A stretch of 64,000 nt of DNA from Moniliella sp. 'wahieum' (taxonomy: Eukaryota; Basidiomycota; Moniliellomycetes; Moniliellales; Moniliellaceae): contig RSEE01000058.1 in NCBI GenBank assembly GCA_003971905.1, forward strand, positions 248,001 through 312,000. Direction: 5' to 3'. Each line of letters starts with the position of its first letter. Positions within the stretch are counted from its first letter, which is position 1. Both the position numbers and the translations under genes were made by a program. This document shows, piece after piece, positions 1 through 11,900 of the stretch. The notes under the pieces are model-generated. The model was given only the letters and a program-made list of their open reading frames with translations, had not been told where the DNA came from and ran no database searches.

Positions 1-945
1 CTGTGCTACGCCATCGGCGGGAGAGCTGACGAGCTGCTGCTGACGCATGGCCGCACGTGCAGAGGCGAAGTGATCCCGCTGCCGTTCCGCATGAGCGCGT
101 TTGTGCCCACCAACTTGGTGATCGTAGTGGGGATGCTCATGCCGGGCCAATCGTTGGGACGGACCGTGTTTTGGCAGTGGGCCAACCAGTCGCTCAACAC
201 TTGTGTCAACTGTACGTACCCCCTCTTCTCGACTTGACCCGGCCACCATGCCCCGGGGTGTCTTGCTCTTAACCTCTTGTGCGTTCCTCTACTCTGGGAT
301 TCTTATTCTGGTTCCAGATGCGAATGCCAACAAGGCTGGCGACGGACTGAACATGAGGCAGCTATTGGGCGCGTATGGCGCTGCGACAACCGCCGCGGTG
401 GGGATTAGTGTGGGCTTAAGTCTGGCACTCAAGGATGGAAGCCGGTTGCACCGGGCTTGTCGCCGACTGGGCGGACAGTCGCGGCGCGCCTCATCCCCTT
501 TTTGGCAGTGGGAACGGCATCCAGTGTGAACGTGCCGCATCGCGGTATGGGCGGTGGTTCAGGGGATCCCTGTCTACCGCACCACGACCACGACCAAGGT
601 GATGTGCAACAAGTCCAAGTTGGCACCTCGGTCGCAGCTGGCCAAAGGGCCGTCGGCGCGACCGCACTGTCTCGTATGATTATGAATTTCCCCATCTTGG
701 CTGTTCCACCTGCTTTGCTCTCCGCCCTGGTACGGCTCCGCCTCGTGCCCGCCGCTGGCCGCGGCGCACGGCTGGCTGAGATCGGGGTGGTGGGGCTGTC
801 ACTGGGCTTGTTCTTGCCCCCGGCCATTGCGATCTTCCCTCAGCGCGCGTCGGTGCCGGCGGCGCACCTGGAAGCGCGCTTCCATGACCTGAAGGACGAG
901 GCGGGCGAGCCGGTGACTACTCTGTACTACAACAAGGGGCTGTAA
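1..945 (+). CDS. FSF1: Sideroflexin, mitochondrial amino-acid carrier (3' part)
   Basis: This is the C-terminal two thirds of a sideroflexin, a multi-pass inner mitochondrial membrane protein; the family carries serine and related small solutes. The start lies outside the window. Seen: [14 protein letters not shown] in exon 1, then a GTACGT intron from about 211 to 317 ending in CCAG, then YANANKAGD, a glycine/alanine membrane segment, [18 protein letters not shown]-like IFPQ, and the family's terminal NKGL followed by TAA at 943-945. The reading frame jumps near 430-457 and again between about 545 and 650; the intervening [10 protein letters not shown] and [11 protein letters not shown] segments lie in a different frame from both flanks. 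Because each frame in turn gives conserved sequence, I read these as indel errors, though a recent pseudogene cannot be excluded. Confidence 0.88.
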
Positions 946-1853
946 TCCGTTCCTCGCAGGTCGGCAAAAGGCGCTGGAGATTTGGAGCTTCAGTAATGGT
1001 GTTTGGCGCTTGTTGCTTGATGGATGCCCACCAAAACACGTACTTTGTACTTTGCTCCTGTGTCTTGGACTGTGCGAGCAGCCATAGTTTTTTCCTTGGG
1101 GGCGACGTTTCCCTGCCCCTCGGGCGTGCGGGTGTGGGTTTACTCGCCAGTAAGGTAGTGGGGTATCGTCGGGGGTGAAGGGTGAAGCTTGAAGGGCAGC
1201 AGGAAGTGGCCGTCACGCGTCTGGCGCCACACCGCCATGGGGCGTGTGTCCCTTGCAGGCGCTGCGATCACCGATCGACCATCGGCTGGCCGGACTCAAA
1301 GTTCAACGTTCACGTTCAATGTTCAAATCCACGGTGAGCCGCCGCCCGCCGCTCGCTTACGGTCGCGCGGCGGCGCACACTGGCGCTGTGCCGTCACCGA
1401 TCGTCGCGTGCTGCCCGGCGCGCCCCGCCCGCACCAGCGCGCAGCGCGCCGGCGCACTGCCCGTGGTTAGCTAAGCCATTACGCATCACGCATCCCCCCG
1501 GCAGGATCTGCGTTGTGTTGGTTGCCTGCCCGGCTGGATGCCTCTCCACCATCTCCAATGGGCGACGAGCGGCGTCGTCGCTGGCGTTGCCGCTGCGCTG
1601 CCGCTGCCCTCGCCTCGCCTCCCCCGCCCGCATCTGCGCCGCCGCTCTCGGTCGGCCGCTATGTCCCCCCGCCGCCCCCTCGCCCGCTCCCGCCTCCGCC
1701 GCGACGCCCTCGCCTCTCGGCTGCCCCTGCCCCGCCCCCCGGCCGCCGCGCGAGCGCCCTCCCGCCTCGGCGCCCTCGAAACCCTAGACGAGGTCTCCCA
1801 CGCCAACGCCTCCATCTCCATGCCGCTGACAGCAACGACCCGGTGTCGATCCC
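946..1853. other. Spacer between sideroflexin and PRMT5 genes
   Basis: No gene is supported. It holds a GAAGCTTGAAG palindrome at about 1182-1193, GATCACCGATCGACCATCGG near 1265 and a second CACCGATCG at about 1396, both close to words recurring in other spacers, and the direct word pair ACGCATCACGCATCC near 1480. From 1540 on it is strongly C/G-biased and open in several frames, probably the 5' leader of the next gene. Confidence 0.5.
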
Positions 1854-4474
1854 ATGTCGACGCCGACGCCGACGCTGATTTCGATGGCGATGCCGCCGCG
1901 GCCCTTCCCCCGACCCAGCGCCCTTGCTGCCGCTCGCGCCGACGGGTACACCCTCGTCGCCACTGACCTCACCACATCACGCTGGCACGAGCGCTGGGAT
2001 CGCATGTGTCTGGAAGCCCCTCCCGCCGATCCCACCCCCACGCCCACACCCCTCCTGCCCCGCTTCTCGATCTCGACACCACTTCGGCCCTCATCCGTAG
2101 CTCGTCGCGCCCCAGCCTTGCTGCTCCGGCCGCGTCGAGCGTTGCCGGCGCGGCTGCCTACGCTGCGGCCACCGTTCGTGAGGCAGAACAATGGCGTGCC
2201 GCACCGGCCTTCAACCGTTCCGAGGTGACCCTGTCTACCGCCGAGGCGGCCGGGTGTGCTCACCCTCCTCAGTTCCTGGCTCGAACTCGACTCGTCGAAG
2301 AAGGCGTTCGCCTCGATGCCGAGCTCGCACTGGTGCAAGAAGTGTCTTACGCGGCCCATGTCAACCTCGCCGCCGTTGTGCTCCCTGCACCTTCGAGTGA
2401 ACCAGAGCGTCGCCGCTTTCTGCCGCACTATGCACGTGCCATTGCCGCTTGTCTGGCAGCGCCTCCCGTTGCCGGATCGTCGCCACCGGCCGGCAACTGG
2501 ATGTCCCTCATTGTGCGTCTGCCCATCACCAGTCCCCACGAAGCCGCGCGCCTTCAAGCCCGCCGGCGTGCAAGCCCCCATGATTGGGGCCGTGCCTCTC
2601 CGCTTCTTCCCATGGGCAAGCTTGGCGCCGCTCAAGTCCGAATCGAAGACGACTGGGCCTGGGACACCTGGGCCACAATTCAAGATATTTGCAACCACAA
2701 TCCTCGCGTCAAACTCATGCTGGATCTTGGTCACCCGCTGCCTCAACAACCTTCGGTCCTGCACCGCTGGAAAGCCGAGCCGGTCGCTGCCATCTGGATC
2801 CCAGCCACTTCCTTCCTGCCTAATCCCAAGGGGTACCCCGTCCTGAGCAAGGCATGCCAGACCTTGGTCAAGGGCTTGCTTCACAAAAAGCCCCAAATTC
2901 TCCTTGTTGACACGGAGGCACAACCCCCGCACCACCCCCGGCGGCAGCGGCGCCTATCTCCAGTACCTCAAACACTTGGCACGCACCGCCGCGCCTCCGT
3001 CGGCGCTCGATGTGTTTGCCCAAGGCTATGCAGACAAGCTCCAGGCCCCACTGCAGCCTCTTCTGGACAATCTCGAGTCGACCACCTACGCTGTCTTTGA
3101 GAAGGACGCGACCAAGTACCAGCTTTGAAGATGCTGTCGCTCTTGCTCTCGCTGACCTTGCGGCTGCCGGGCGCACGCGCGACGGCGTACACATTTGGGT
3201 GTGCGGTGCTGGGCGGGGACCGCTGGTGAGCCACTGTCTTGCGGCTGCAACACGCACCAGGACACACGTCCACATCACTGCCGTCGAGAAAAACGCCAGT
3301 GCAATGGTGGTGCTGCAGGAGAGGCAGCACCGCGAGTGGGGGGCCGACAGGGTAACTCTCCGGTACGGCGACATGCGTGCTCTCACGCCGCCACCCGACG
3401 AAGAAAAGGCCGACATTGTGGTTTCTGAGCTGCTGGGCTCGTTTGGGGACAATGAGTTGAGCCCCGAGTGCCTCGATGGCGCGATGCGGTTCTTGCGACG
3501 TGAGTAGTTGACGCCTGGAGCTGTCAGAGTGAAGGTGTGTGCCGTGCTAACGAATTTGACCTGTTTTTCTTTTTTTGGATCTATTTTTGCGTACCCAGCG
3601 GATGGCATCTCGATTCCCTCGACATATTGCAGTTACCTGACGCCACTGACGTCGTCCACTCTGTATGCGGAGGCGACGGCCATGAGGGCGGTTCCGCCCA
3701 TCTCGGATGAGCAGAGGCGCAAGGCGGTCGAAACTCCCTATGTGGTCTTGATCCGCGATGCCGTTTATCCTGCTGGGCGAGGAGGGGCGGGGGCTGGGCC
3801 GCAGTCCAGACCGCTTGGTCTTTCCACCACGGCCCGATCGATATGACGTCGCCCGTCTGTGATTCAGCTGGTTTGCCCTTGACCAATGCGCACAATGTCC
3901 GGACCACCGCGCTCACTTTCCACATCCCTCAGTCGGCTGTCGTTCACGGACTGGCTGGGTACTTTGAAGCGTCGCTCTATGGTGACATTGTTCTCTCCAT
4001 CCACCCTGACCCTGGAAAAGGGTCACCCAAGATGGTGTCCTGGTTCCCCTTTTTCCTTCCGTTTGATGCCCCGCTCTATCTCCCGCCCGGGGCTGAGCTG
4101 GATGTGCATCTGTGGCGCATGTCGGCTTCACGGAGGGTATGGTACGAGTGGTACGCGAATCCTTCTTGCCTCTTCCCGTTCAATTTGGTGGGCCGAGCGT
4201 CGCCGCTATGGCTGGCGCACCGTCAGACCCGTATCCAACAGGCTACGTCTCGCCCTCCTTGGCCGACGGGGCTCAACCAGCCGCGGGAGGGGAATCCATG
4301 GCGGGCACCTTCCAAAACGCACCGGCTACCCCGTCGTTGCTCGCGGCGCCTCATCTGGATGGGACGATGAACATGAACATGAACAACATGAACATGAACA
4401 TGAACATGAACATGACCCCCGTCTCGGCTGGCATGATGTCGCACTCGAGCCAAGGGGTAACAACCCTCGTTTGA
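1854..4474 (+). CDS. HSL7: Type II protein arginine methyltransferase PRMT5/HSL7
   Basis: PRMT5 makes symmetric dimethylarginine on histones, Sm proteins and other targets; fungal Hsl7 also acts in the morphogenesis checkpoint. Seen in order: N-terminal TIM-barrel-like part ([44 protein letters not shown]), the hallmark [23 protein letters not shown] motif I GAGRGPL, post-I AVEKN, the double-glutamate segment [15 protein letters not shown], an intron at about 3504-3599 (GTGAGT to CCCAG), then the C-terminal beta barrel with [21 protein letters not shown] and VWYEW. A Met/Asn-rich tail ends at 4472-4474. The start at 1854 is the first Met in the frame of GYTLVATD; one at 1661 is in another frame. 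Frame jumps occur near 2000, 2905, 3115, 3790 and 4140; at 4140 restoring one G to a GG run gives VWYEW-VRES. Family identity is certain, exact start is not. Confidence 0.92.
4367..4413 (+). repeat. ATGAAC hexanucleotide repeat inside HSL7
   Basis: About eight copies of ATGAAC, one interrupted, encode an alternating Met-Asn tract in the C-terminal tail of the PRMT5-like protein. The period keeps the frame, so copy-number change would only lengthen or shorten the tail. Confidence 0.9.
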
Positions 4475-5270
4475 GCGCGGGCAGTACCGCCAGCGCCATC
4501 TCTGCTGCTCATACCAGCCCCCCTCCCTTCTGCCGCCCTGCTTGGACCCATCACGCGCGTCAAGACCAACATGACCGCCTTGATGAACCCGGGTGGACGT
4601 AGCTCGTGGATCAGCTTGTGAACTTGCAACTTGCAACTTGCCCACGACCACGCTGTCTCCCACCCCACCATCCTCACTGCCACCGCCATCACCTCATCAG
4701 TCATCACGGAGTGTCCACACGCTTTCGCTCGATCTAATCCCAGATCCCAGCACAGATGCACCAGCTACCATCCAGACGGCTCTATCCGTCCCGCCGATCA
4801 AAGGTGGCGGCGTAGCGTGGTGCGGTGCGGTGGGGTATGGCGTGGTGGGCGACTGCAACGTACATTGAGAGAGGGACCTTGATTATACATCCAATCCTAT
4901 TTGATGATGCCCGTCGAGCGATGTGTTAGAGCGTTCGCGCTTAGCGGGCAGCCGCAGTGGGGAAGGAGGGGCAGCAGAGGAACGAGCAGGAGCTTCCGCC
5001 TTTGGTGTAGTGTTTATCGGGCGACCATGCGACTGAGATGAGGCGATGATCGATGATGCGCGCAGCTCATCCAGTCCTTTGGGGTAGCTTCCCCTCCCGT
5101 CCTCACGCGACGCGGTGCCGCATTAGGGTTACGCGTTACGAGGAATGCACCGCGGCTCATTTGCACCCACATAGCCCTCCCCCGGCATCACGTAAGCCGC
5201 GCCTGGGCACAGCCAAAAACAGCTGATTATCGGGACACTCCGCCATGCTGCCCAGCACGACGCCAGCACC
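4475..5270. other. Spacer between HSL7 and COQ4
   Basis: No gene is supported. A short CTTGCAACTTGCAACTTG repeat lies near 4623-4640 and a CGATGATCGATGATGCG element at about 5044-5060, some 210 bases before the COQ4 start, resembles ATCGAT words seen before other genes. GGGTTACGCGTTACGAGG follows at about 5124. Confidence 0.45.
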
Positions 5271-6286
5271 ATGCTGAGCACCACGCGGAGCACGATGCCC
5301 ATGCGTACCCTGCTCACTGGCATGCGCCCCCAACTCCTGGGCCTGGCCTCCCACTCGTGCCGCACGGCCTCTGCGCGCGCCATCCACGTCTCCGCCCGCC
5401 TCAGCGGTCCAGGCGACGCTAGCTCCGCCGCTCCGCCGCCGCTCTACCCTGGCCACGTGCGCCTCTCAGGACTGCAGCGTGCCTTCCTGGCCTTCGGGGC
5501 CGCCGGAACGGCATTCCTCAACCCAGCGCGCGGGGATATGGTCGCTGTTCTTTCGGAGGCGTCCGGTTCCTTCCTGCCCCGCCTGCGCGACCAGATGATC
5601 TCCACCGCCGAGGGACGGCGCTTGCTGGTCGAAAAGCCAACGATCAATACCCACACGGTCGACATGGCGTACCTCAAGTCTCTTCCCGACGGATCATTTG
5701 GTCGAGTCTACGTCGACTGGCTCAATTGGTGCAACGTTTCCCCCGACACACGCAAGCCTGTACGTTTCTTCTTGTTACTCTTTCTCTTTCTCTCGTTTCT
5801 GTTCTCTTCTTTCTCTCTCCTCTGCTAACGCGAACACCACATAGGTGCGGTACATTGATGACCTGGAACTGCGCTACGTGCTGCAGCGGTATCGCGAGTG
5901 CCATGACTTTTACCATGTCCTCTGTGGCATGCCTGTCTCCCAGCTGGGTGAGACGGTGACCAAGTGGTTCGAGGCAGCGCACATGCACCTCCCTATGGCC
6001 GCTCTTGCGTCGATTGCGGGGCCAACTCGGTTGCGGGGCACAGACCTAGTCATCTTTCCTCAACTGGCACGATGGGCTGTCCAATGGGTCAACAGGCTAA
6101 ACCTTTGATCGCTGTCCGATGGGAGTCCCGCTGGGAACAACCGTTCGACCAGGTCCGCAGGGAACTCAACATGACTCCACCCCGGTCCAGTTGGAGTACA
6201 CCCCTCGTCGCGGACCGCGCAAGCTTCCTTTCTCCACGCGCATTGTTGAGGCGCGCGACAGAGGGCTATGGCCGCGCCCCTTGTGA
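5271..6286 (+). CDS. COQ4: Ubiquinone biosynthesis protein COQ4, mitochondrial
   Basis: COQ4 is needed for coenzyme Q synthesis on the matrix face of the inner mitochondrial membrane. Its metal-binding signature HDxxH-x11-E is intact here as HDFYH...E in exon 2. The first about 60 residues are Arg/Ser-rich and acid-poor, as expected for a presequence, and the core starts with YPGHVRLSGLQRAFLA. One intron, 5760-5844 (GTACGT to ATAG, with a GCTAAC branch point), joins DTRKP to VRYIDD. The annotated frame would stop at 6106-6108, but the family C-terminus (WESRWEQPFDQVRREL) continues in the next frame after an AAA run, and the last residues (EYTPRRGPRKLPFSTR) in the third, ending with TGA at 6284-6286. 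Start: an ATG at 5245 is out of frame, so 5271 is chosen. Confidence 0.93.
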
Positions 6287-8138
6287 GTCTGGGCATACGC
6301 AGTAGGGGATGGGTAGGACACTTGGGTGCCATATCGCACTCTACCGTCCTGCCCCAGCAAAACGTCAAGGGTGCTCTGTGCAATGCAGGCAATGAAAGGA
6401 TGCTCCCCGGGCGTCCCAGCAACAAAAGACGTATTCTCTTCGTCACTATCATATATGCGCACCCCCCACCCAGCTCTGTAACATGTAATCCCTACTGCAG
6501 TATTTTGTAGTTGGCTACGATCGAGATCCACACAAGGGCCCACGATTCTCTTGTGGAATCGCTCGTCTCTCACACCAATTCTCAGCAGAAAAAAGTTAAA
6601 GAAGGATCTGGCCTGCCCATTGACCCCCAAGAAGGCGGTTCTAGTTCACTGGGCTTATCTTCGACCTCTGCATCCGTCCAAGGACATAGACTGATGCTCG
6701 CGTCTCGAAGAGTTTAACTTTGACACGGGACAACTCCTGGCTCACATCGGTCGAGAAAGAGAGTTTGTCCAAGTTCTGTTGTGACGGTGTTCTTGAACCC
6801 GATCTGGGTCTAGTATGCCTCGCTGCATTTTCGAGTTGGCGGTGCGTTGTGTGCACATACCGCGGATATGACCTTATTGAAGCTTGACGTCTGTTGCTTG
6901 CAGTCACAGAGATATTGACTTTGGGTCATTTCAGCCCATGGTTTGGATGCATCGAGCCAGGAGGACTGGGTGCGCCAGGCTTCGTCATGTACAGCAAAGG
7001 TTTGGGGGGGGGTATAGGGACTAACACGCAAGCTGTCGTACCCATGGTATCTCATCGGAAAGTCGTGAACCTCCTTCTGGCTGCAGCAATTTATGAGGAA
7101 ATGTTGGGGGCATGCACAGCCAGACTCAACCTCCACCAGGGGCAGGGAATCAGGATCCCGGGACAACCAGGTTGAGATCGGCGAGGATGTTGATGAGCTG
7201 CGAGAGGAAGACCTCACTGGCACAACGAGCCACGCATCCGGAAAGGGCACCAATAGGACAAACAATGGACGCGTGCGCGGAGATCCAAACGTTGATTGAC
7301 GATGAACCCCGCCCGTATCATGGAGAAGTGCCGTGCAAAGAGTGGTATTACCAAAACGGTGGAATGGGTCAACGGAATGTCTGCTCTTCTTCACTTTCCT
7401 CCTCCTTCAGCAGCTATTTCAAGGACTCTCACCAACCCCCCCTCTGTCCTACTATACGAAAACACACTGTAAGATGATCGCGAAGCCCCATTGCTTTGGA
7501 GGAGAACGTGGCCACACGAAAGATGGTAGATATGTGGTCCTGTCTGCTGAAGGGGCATCGAATTTCAAGCGCAACGTTTAGGCTGCGATGGCGAAAGTTG
7601 TTGATGTGGCCGCAGGCCAGAATGGACACCCTAATAACCGATCCAAAATATAAGCGGTTGTGCCCCACACACATGAAAACAGAACGAGCTGATCTTTGGG
7701 GCGATCCTTCCCCAACGGAAGCAGACAAAACAACACGAACAGCTTAACCTTTTGGCAGAGCGGCTTGGAACAGGTTGAGCAGCACTGTGGGCAGGTGGAC
7801 CGTGCCCTCGCTCTCCAGCCGACCGGGCACAACACAAGTTGCCCGGCCGCAGTCGGCTTGGGATGGTGCTGCGTATCGCGGCTACACGACGCCCCATCGC
7901 GGCCACGCACTGCCCTCGTGCCCCATCGCGCCCACACCCGTCGGTTATAGTCGTACAGCCGATCCTGCTCGATCGTCTCGGCAATCTCGTTGGGACGCCG
8001 CTGGGCAGCCGCCTCGCTGCCCCCCCGTCCCATATATCGCTATCGCCATCTCCATCGCCATCCCCACACACCCCCCATCCCCCCACCATCCCTAGCCCCA
8101 GACCCACCGTCCCCATCGCCATCCTCACCAGCCTCACC
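6287..8138. other. Gene-poor DNA after COQ4
   Basis: No ORF here resembles a protein I know. Base composition becomes less GC-rich than in the flanking genes. From about 7780 it turns CG-rich again, with CATCGCCAT-type short repeats at 8040-8070 leading into the doubtful ORF at 8139. Confidence 0.4.
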
Positions 8139-8690
8139 ATGCCCCCATCCTATTACCCGCCCGTCGACCCCCTCAATAACGATCTCGTCAGCCATCTTGG
8201 CACCATAGTCGACCCCGATGATCCGGCAGCGTTGAGGAAATACGACCCGATTGCTGTCGCCGGCAATATCCTCGGTGACAGCAACGAGGAGGAAGACATC
8301 GATCACATCGAAGCGGTTGGCACCTCGCTCAAGAGGAACCTTGTCGGGGACAGCCAGGCCCAGGTCGAAGCAGATATAAAGTTCCTGATGGACCTCCTCG
8401 GAGCCAGACGTGAAGAAGAAAAGGAAGACCCAGCGGATCATTGAGCACGCCAACCCGGGCCAAGTGGAGGAGAAGATGCGCATGGTCCTGGGCCAAGTCA
8501 ATCAATCCACATCCCCCCGTGTGGGGCTCGGCGCGCTTTGACACCCGGCCGGTGCCCGAGCAGCTGCCCCTGTGTGCGTTCCCAGTGGGCGAGTGGTGCG
8601 ACCAAGACAAGCTGAACGCTATCAAGAACGTCATTCATAAGAAGGGGACCAGAACCGAGACCACTCACCCGTCTCATTCCGAACGGTCCT
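8139..8690 (+). CDS. Hypothetical protein, doubtful or decayed
   Basis: I do not recognise this sequence. An ATG in a CACCATGCCC context opens about 100 residues rich in Asp/Glu (LVSHLGTIVDPDDPAALRKY; SNEEEDIDHIEAVGTSLKRN; a KEDPADH end at 8444). Coding-like sequence goes on in other frames: EHANPGQVEEKMRMVLGQ, then RPVPEQLPLCAFPVGEW and DQDKLNAIKNVIHKK to about 8650. Two frame jumps are needed. The balance of charged and hydrophobic residues argues for real coding origin. Its setting in gene-poor DNA next to a tandem repeat would suit either a lineage-specific gene or a gene fragment. The end given is where coding character fades. Confidence 0.35.
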
Positions 8691-8732
8691 TGAGGACAAG
8701 GACATGGGGAGCCGTGATTGCGTCGTTGATGC

Positions 8733-8940
8733 TTCCCGCCCCGCGAGCCCAACCGCCTCGGGCACGAGTCAGCACTGAGCAAGTACCAACCCTCCTCTTT
8801 TTCCCTGTGGCAACGAGGGCGTTGGGAGTACCAGCATTAGCCGTTGCGGGTGTTCCCGCCCCACGAATCCAACCGCCTCGAGCACGAGTTAGAACCGAGC
8901 AAGCACCAAGCCTCTCTTTTTCCCTGTGGCAATTGTCAAT
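8733..8940 (+). repeat. 120-bp direct tandem repeat
   Basis: Two copies of a unit beginning TTCCCGCCCC start at 8733 and 8853, period 120. They share CCAACCGCCTCG, GCACGAGT and TTTTCCCTGTGGCAA with scattered differences. A third partial match, GGCAACGAGGGCGTTGGGAG, is found at about 8809 and again at about 9099. The period is a multiple of three and one frame stays open across both copies. Confidence 0.85.
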
Positions 8941-11900
8941 GACATCCGTCCTACCGCGCGGACCCGAGTCCCGTGAGTCAGTTTTCATTCCTTCCGAGCT
9001 GGCACCAGTCTTCTGGACGAGTCGATCGCAGAAGCTCCATAGTCCAATACGACATTCAAGGCTCACATTCTGTCAGTGTGGTAATAGCGAGGCCGACAGG
9101 CAACGAGGGCGTTGGGAGTACCCAGCATAATATGAACTAACTACTGTTAGAGTGGGACTTGTGGGAGCACTATGGATCAGCTGCAAAGCAGTCTTCAGAC
9201 AAGGTGTGAAGGCAAAGTGATGAGCCACAAGTCTTCAAGCAACGTCTGAAGGGAAGAAGAAAGGAGAGAAGGGTGATGGAACGAGCAGGGCGTGCTCGCC
9301 TGTGAGGGTCACCGATCCATTGAGGGCCGTGCAGGGAACCCTAGCACTACTCTCCAACAACTACAAAGAGAAGTTGCCTGTCCTGGGTTGGCCAATTAGT
9401 GAGGACGGGAGAAGACACCAATGGACCGTGGGGGAAAACCAAAAACCATTGTTTACAGACAGAGCTAAAAGAGAAACAAACACAATGGAGGAAGAACGGG
9501 GACAGGGAAGAACAGGGGGGACGGGTACCGGGCATGGACAACCTATAGAAAGGCAAGGTGTAACGGGTACGGTGCCAGCATCGTCGCAAAGGAGAATACT
9601 GGCAATTGGGTGGCCACGCGGTGGTTATCGATTCACCTGGGTAAGAGGCGACTATTGCCACACACGGATACATTGGCCTGGTGATGTGGACTGGCTAGCC
9701 TCGATCATACTGGGTTGGATTTGGGACCAAACTCTATATATATATTGTTGGGTAAGGCAGACATGCCTCAGCTCAGTTGAGATCGGATCAGATCCGAAGA
9801 CCAATCTGGGGAGGGCGCACATAGGCGCGGCGGGCTTGCCAGCCCGTCTTCGCCCGTGACAAGATCGAAGGAAGCATGTCCCGTTTAGCGCCACCAGAGA
9901 AGAGGGTCGTTTAGGCGAGCCAACACATGACCCGTATTGGCGCACCACCATGATCACAGACTGAAAGGAACACCACAGAGCTTCCTTGGGTTCTTGGGCC
10001 AAGATGATATGGTCTTGTAAGAGCCTGGGACTCGCACCTGGGGAAAGGACGATCCGAAGTTAGCATGATGTTCTCCAAGTCGCGTTCCGCAGATTCCATG
10101 GCACCAACGCCTCTACTATAGCATTATTGAAATAATGCACCGTCATCACCGCTCTGTTACGGGCTGCGTTGGATCTGAGATGGTTTGATCAAGCTATATA
10201 TGGCCCGCTTGCTCTGCTGCACATACCCAGTAAAGCGCGTTCCGAAGTTCAACCAAAAGCTTGATGATGGTTGGTTAACCATGTACGGTGGCGCGAGTGG
10301 CCAACACGCATCCGCACGACAAGAGTCGTCCTCCGCTCAAGTCGAGTCTGTTTGGCCTAAATGGACCACCAAATTTCGGGATCTTGGCGAAGACAGTCGC
10401 CCCGTCACCACTCTTTATCCTTCTCGGTTTTGCGTCTGCGGCAACCAACCCCTCTTTTGACATGATGTCTCTCTTTCTTTCTTAGTACATACCCCCTATT
10501 GTGTCCGTTTTCCCTTTTGATCTAGCCTGGGACCTGATTGGGGTGGGGATCTTTTCCCCTCCTTCCATTCTCGCCCATTCCTGACTTTCCTGTTCAAGTT
10601 CTTCCCGTTTCCAGCCAATTGATTGAGTACATGGCAACCTCGTCTCAACTTAGCTGCCTCCTCGTCTGCCAACTTCGTCCCCAGCTTTCCATCAACCGAG
10701 TCGCGCGAGCCTTACTTCAGCTGCGTCGAGTCTCATCGTACGCAGCTTATCGCGTTCGAGCCCCCTCAACGTCTCAACAGTCGTCCCTGTTCCGCCCTGG
10801 CGCTGACAATGTTTGTCCTCCACTGCAGCTACCCGTTCCTAAGCTCCCAGACGTTTCAGACACGTTCTCTGCCTCAAGCGGGTGGCGGACGTGTGCTGTG
10901 CGGATGAACTGCATGCAGCACTGAGGACATACGACCAGCGGCATTGCAGCAGCAACAGTGTTTCTGTTATATCCTCCTCTCTCGCCTGTGGATGGGAGCA
11001 TATACCCCTTGTGTGTGAGCTATGCAGTGAATCTTATATGACTTTATGCTCGTCCCTACTCCGCTTGAATCCACCAACTAGCCCCAGGCCAAAACTATCG
11101 AGAGTCGTTCTTGCGTCTCCTAACGGATTGTACGTCACAAACCTAGGTGAGCTCCCTGGCGGGGCCCGCCATGATATCCCCTCTTCAATACTCCGCACTT
11201 TTTTCGTCCCCTTCTTTTTTCTATCCGGCACCTCTGTGCGTGTTGAGTGTGACGGACCTGTGCGGCCCAGCCCATTCAGCCTCCGGTTTTATGCAGATCT
11301 TCCCGAGGCTTCTGTACCCCCAGTAATTCATTCCTCAGTCAACCATCTCCCTTCTCACAGGTAGCAGACCGCGGGCAGATCTCCTCCCTCCGACAGTGCG
11401 TCTGAGTGGGAGGGAGAGAACGCACCAGCCATCTCAACCAAAGCTCAAGTTGCTTTGGGGTGAGAACGATGATGCCAAACATGACCAAAGTTCTACTACA
11501 GAGTGACCTTTTATTTTAACTTACTGTAGTGCAGAGCACGGTTGAAATAGACGTCATGTCGCTCGAGGGAGCACGAGCATATATGGACCGCAGTACACAG
11601 CGGATCACGAAAAGACATCATTTATGTTTATATTAAACTACCTTCAAAATGTCAGAGGATAATTTGCCGTGGGTGAGGCAATTCTGTCAGCGCGCTGCAG
11701 GTCAGTGACGTCGTCGATGTCACCACCCTGAACGTCAGATATGTCATTGACGTGCCCATGGGCGACGTATCTGACGAATCTGATCCTCCTATGCTCGCTT
11801 TCCCTGGGTTACTATTGGCATTGCTTTTATACTACTACTCATTAAAGTACCCTTCGAGGGTTTTTTTGCATTGTGATAGGTCAATATGGACTTGGGGGCT

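Noticed and set aside
1784-2935. 383-residue open frame on the minus strand
   Set aside because: It lies opposite the PRMT5 N-terminal half, which has clear family sequence on the + strand.
9747-9900. TGTTGGG start after a TATATATATA stretch, resembling the edge of a long terminal repeat
   Set aside because: No second copy, target duplication or element-encoded protein was found anywhere in the window, so no element can be supported.
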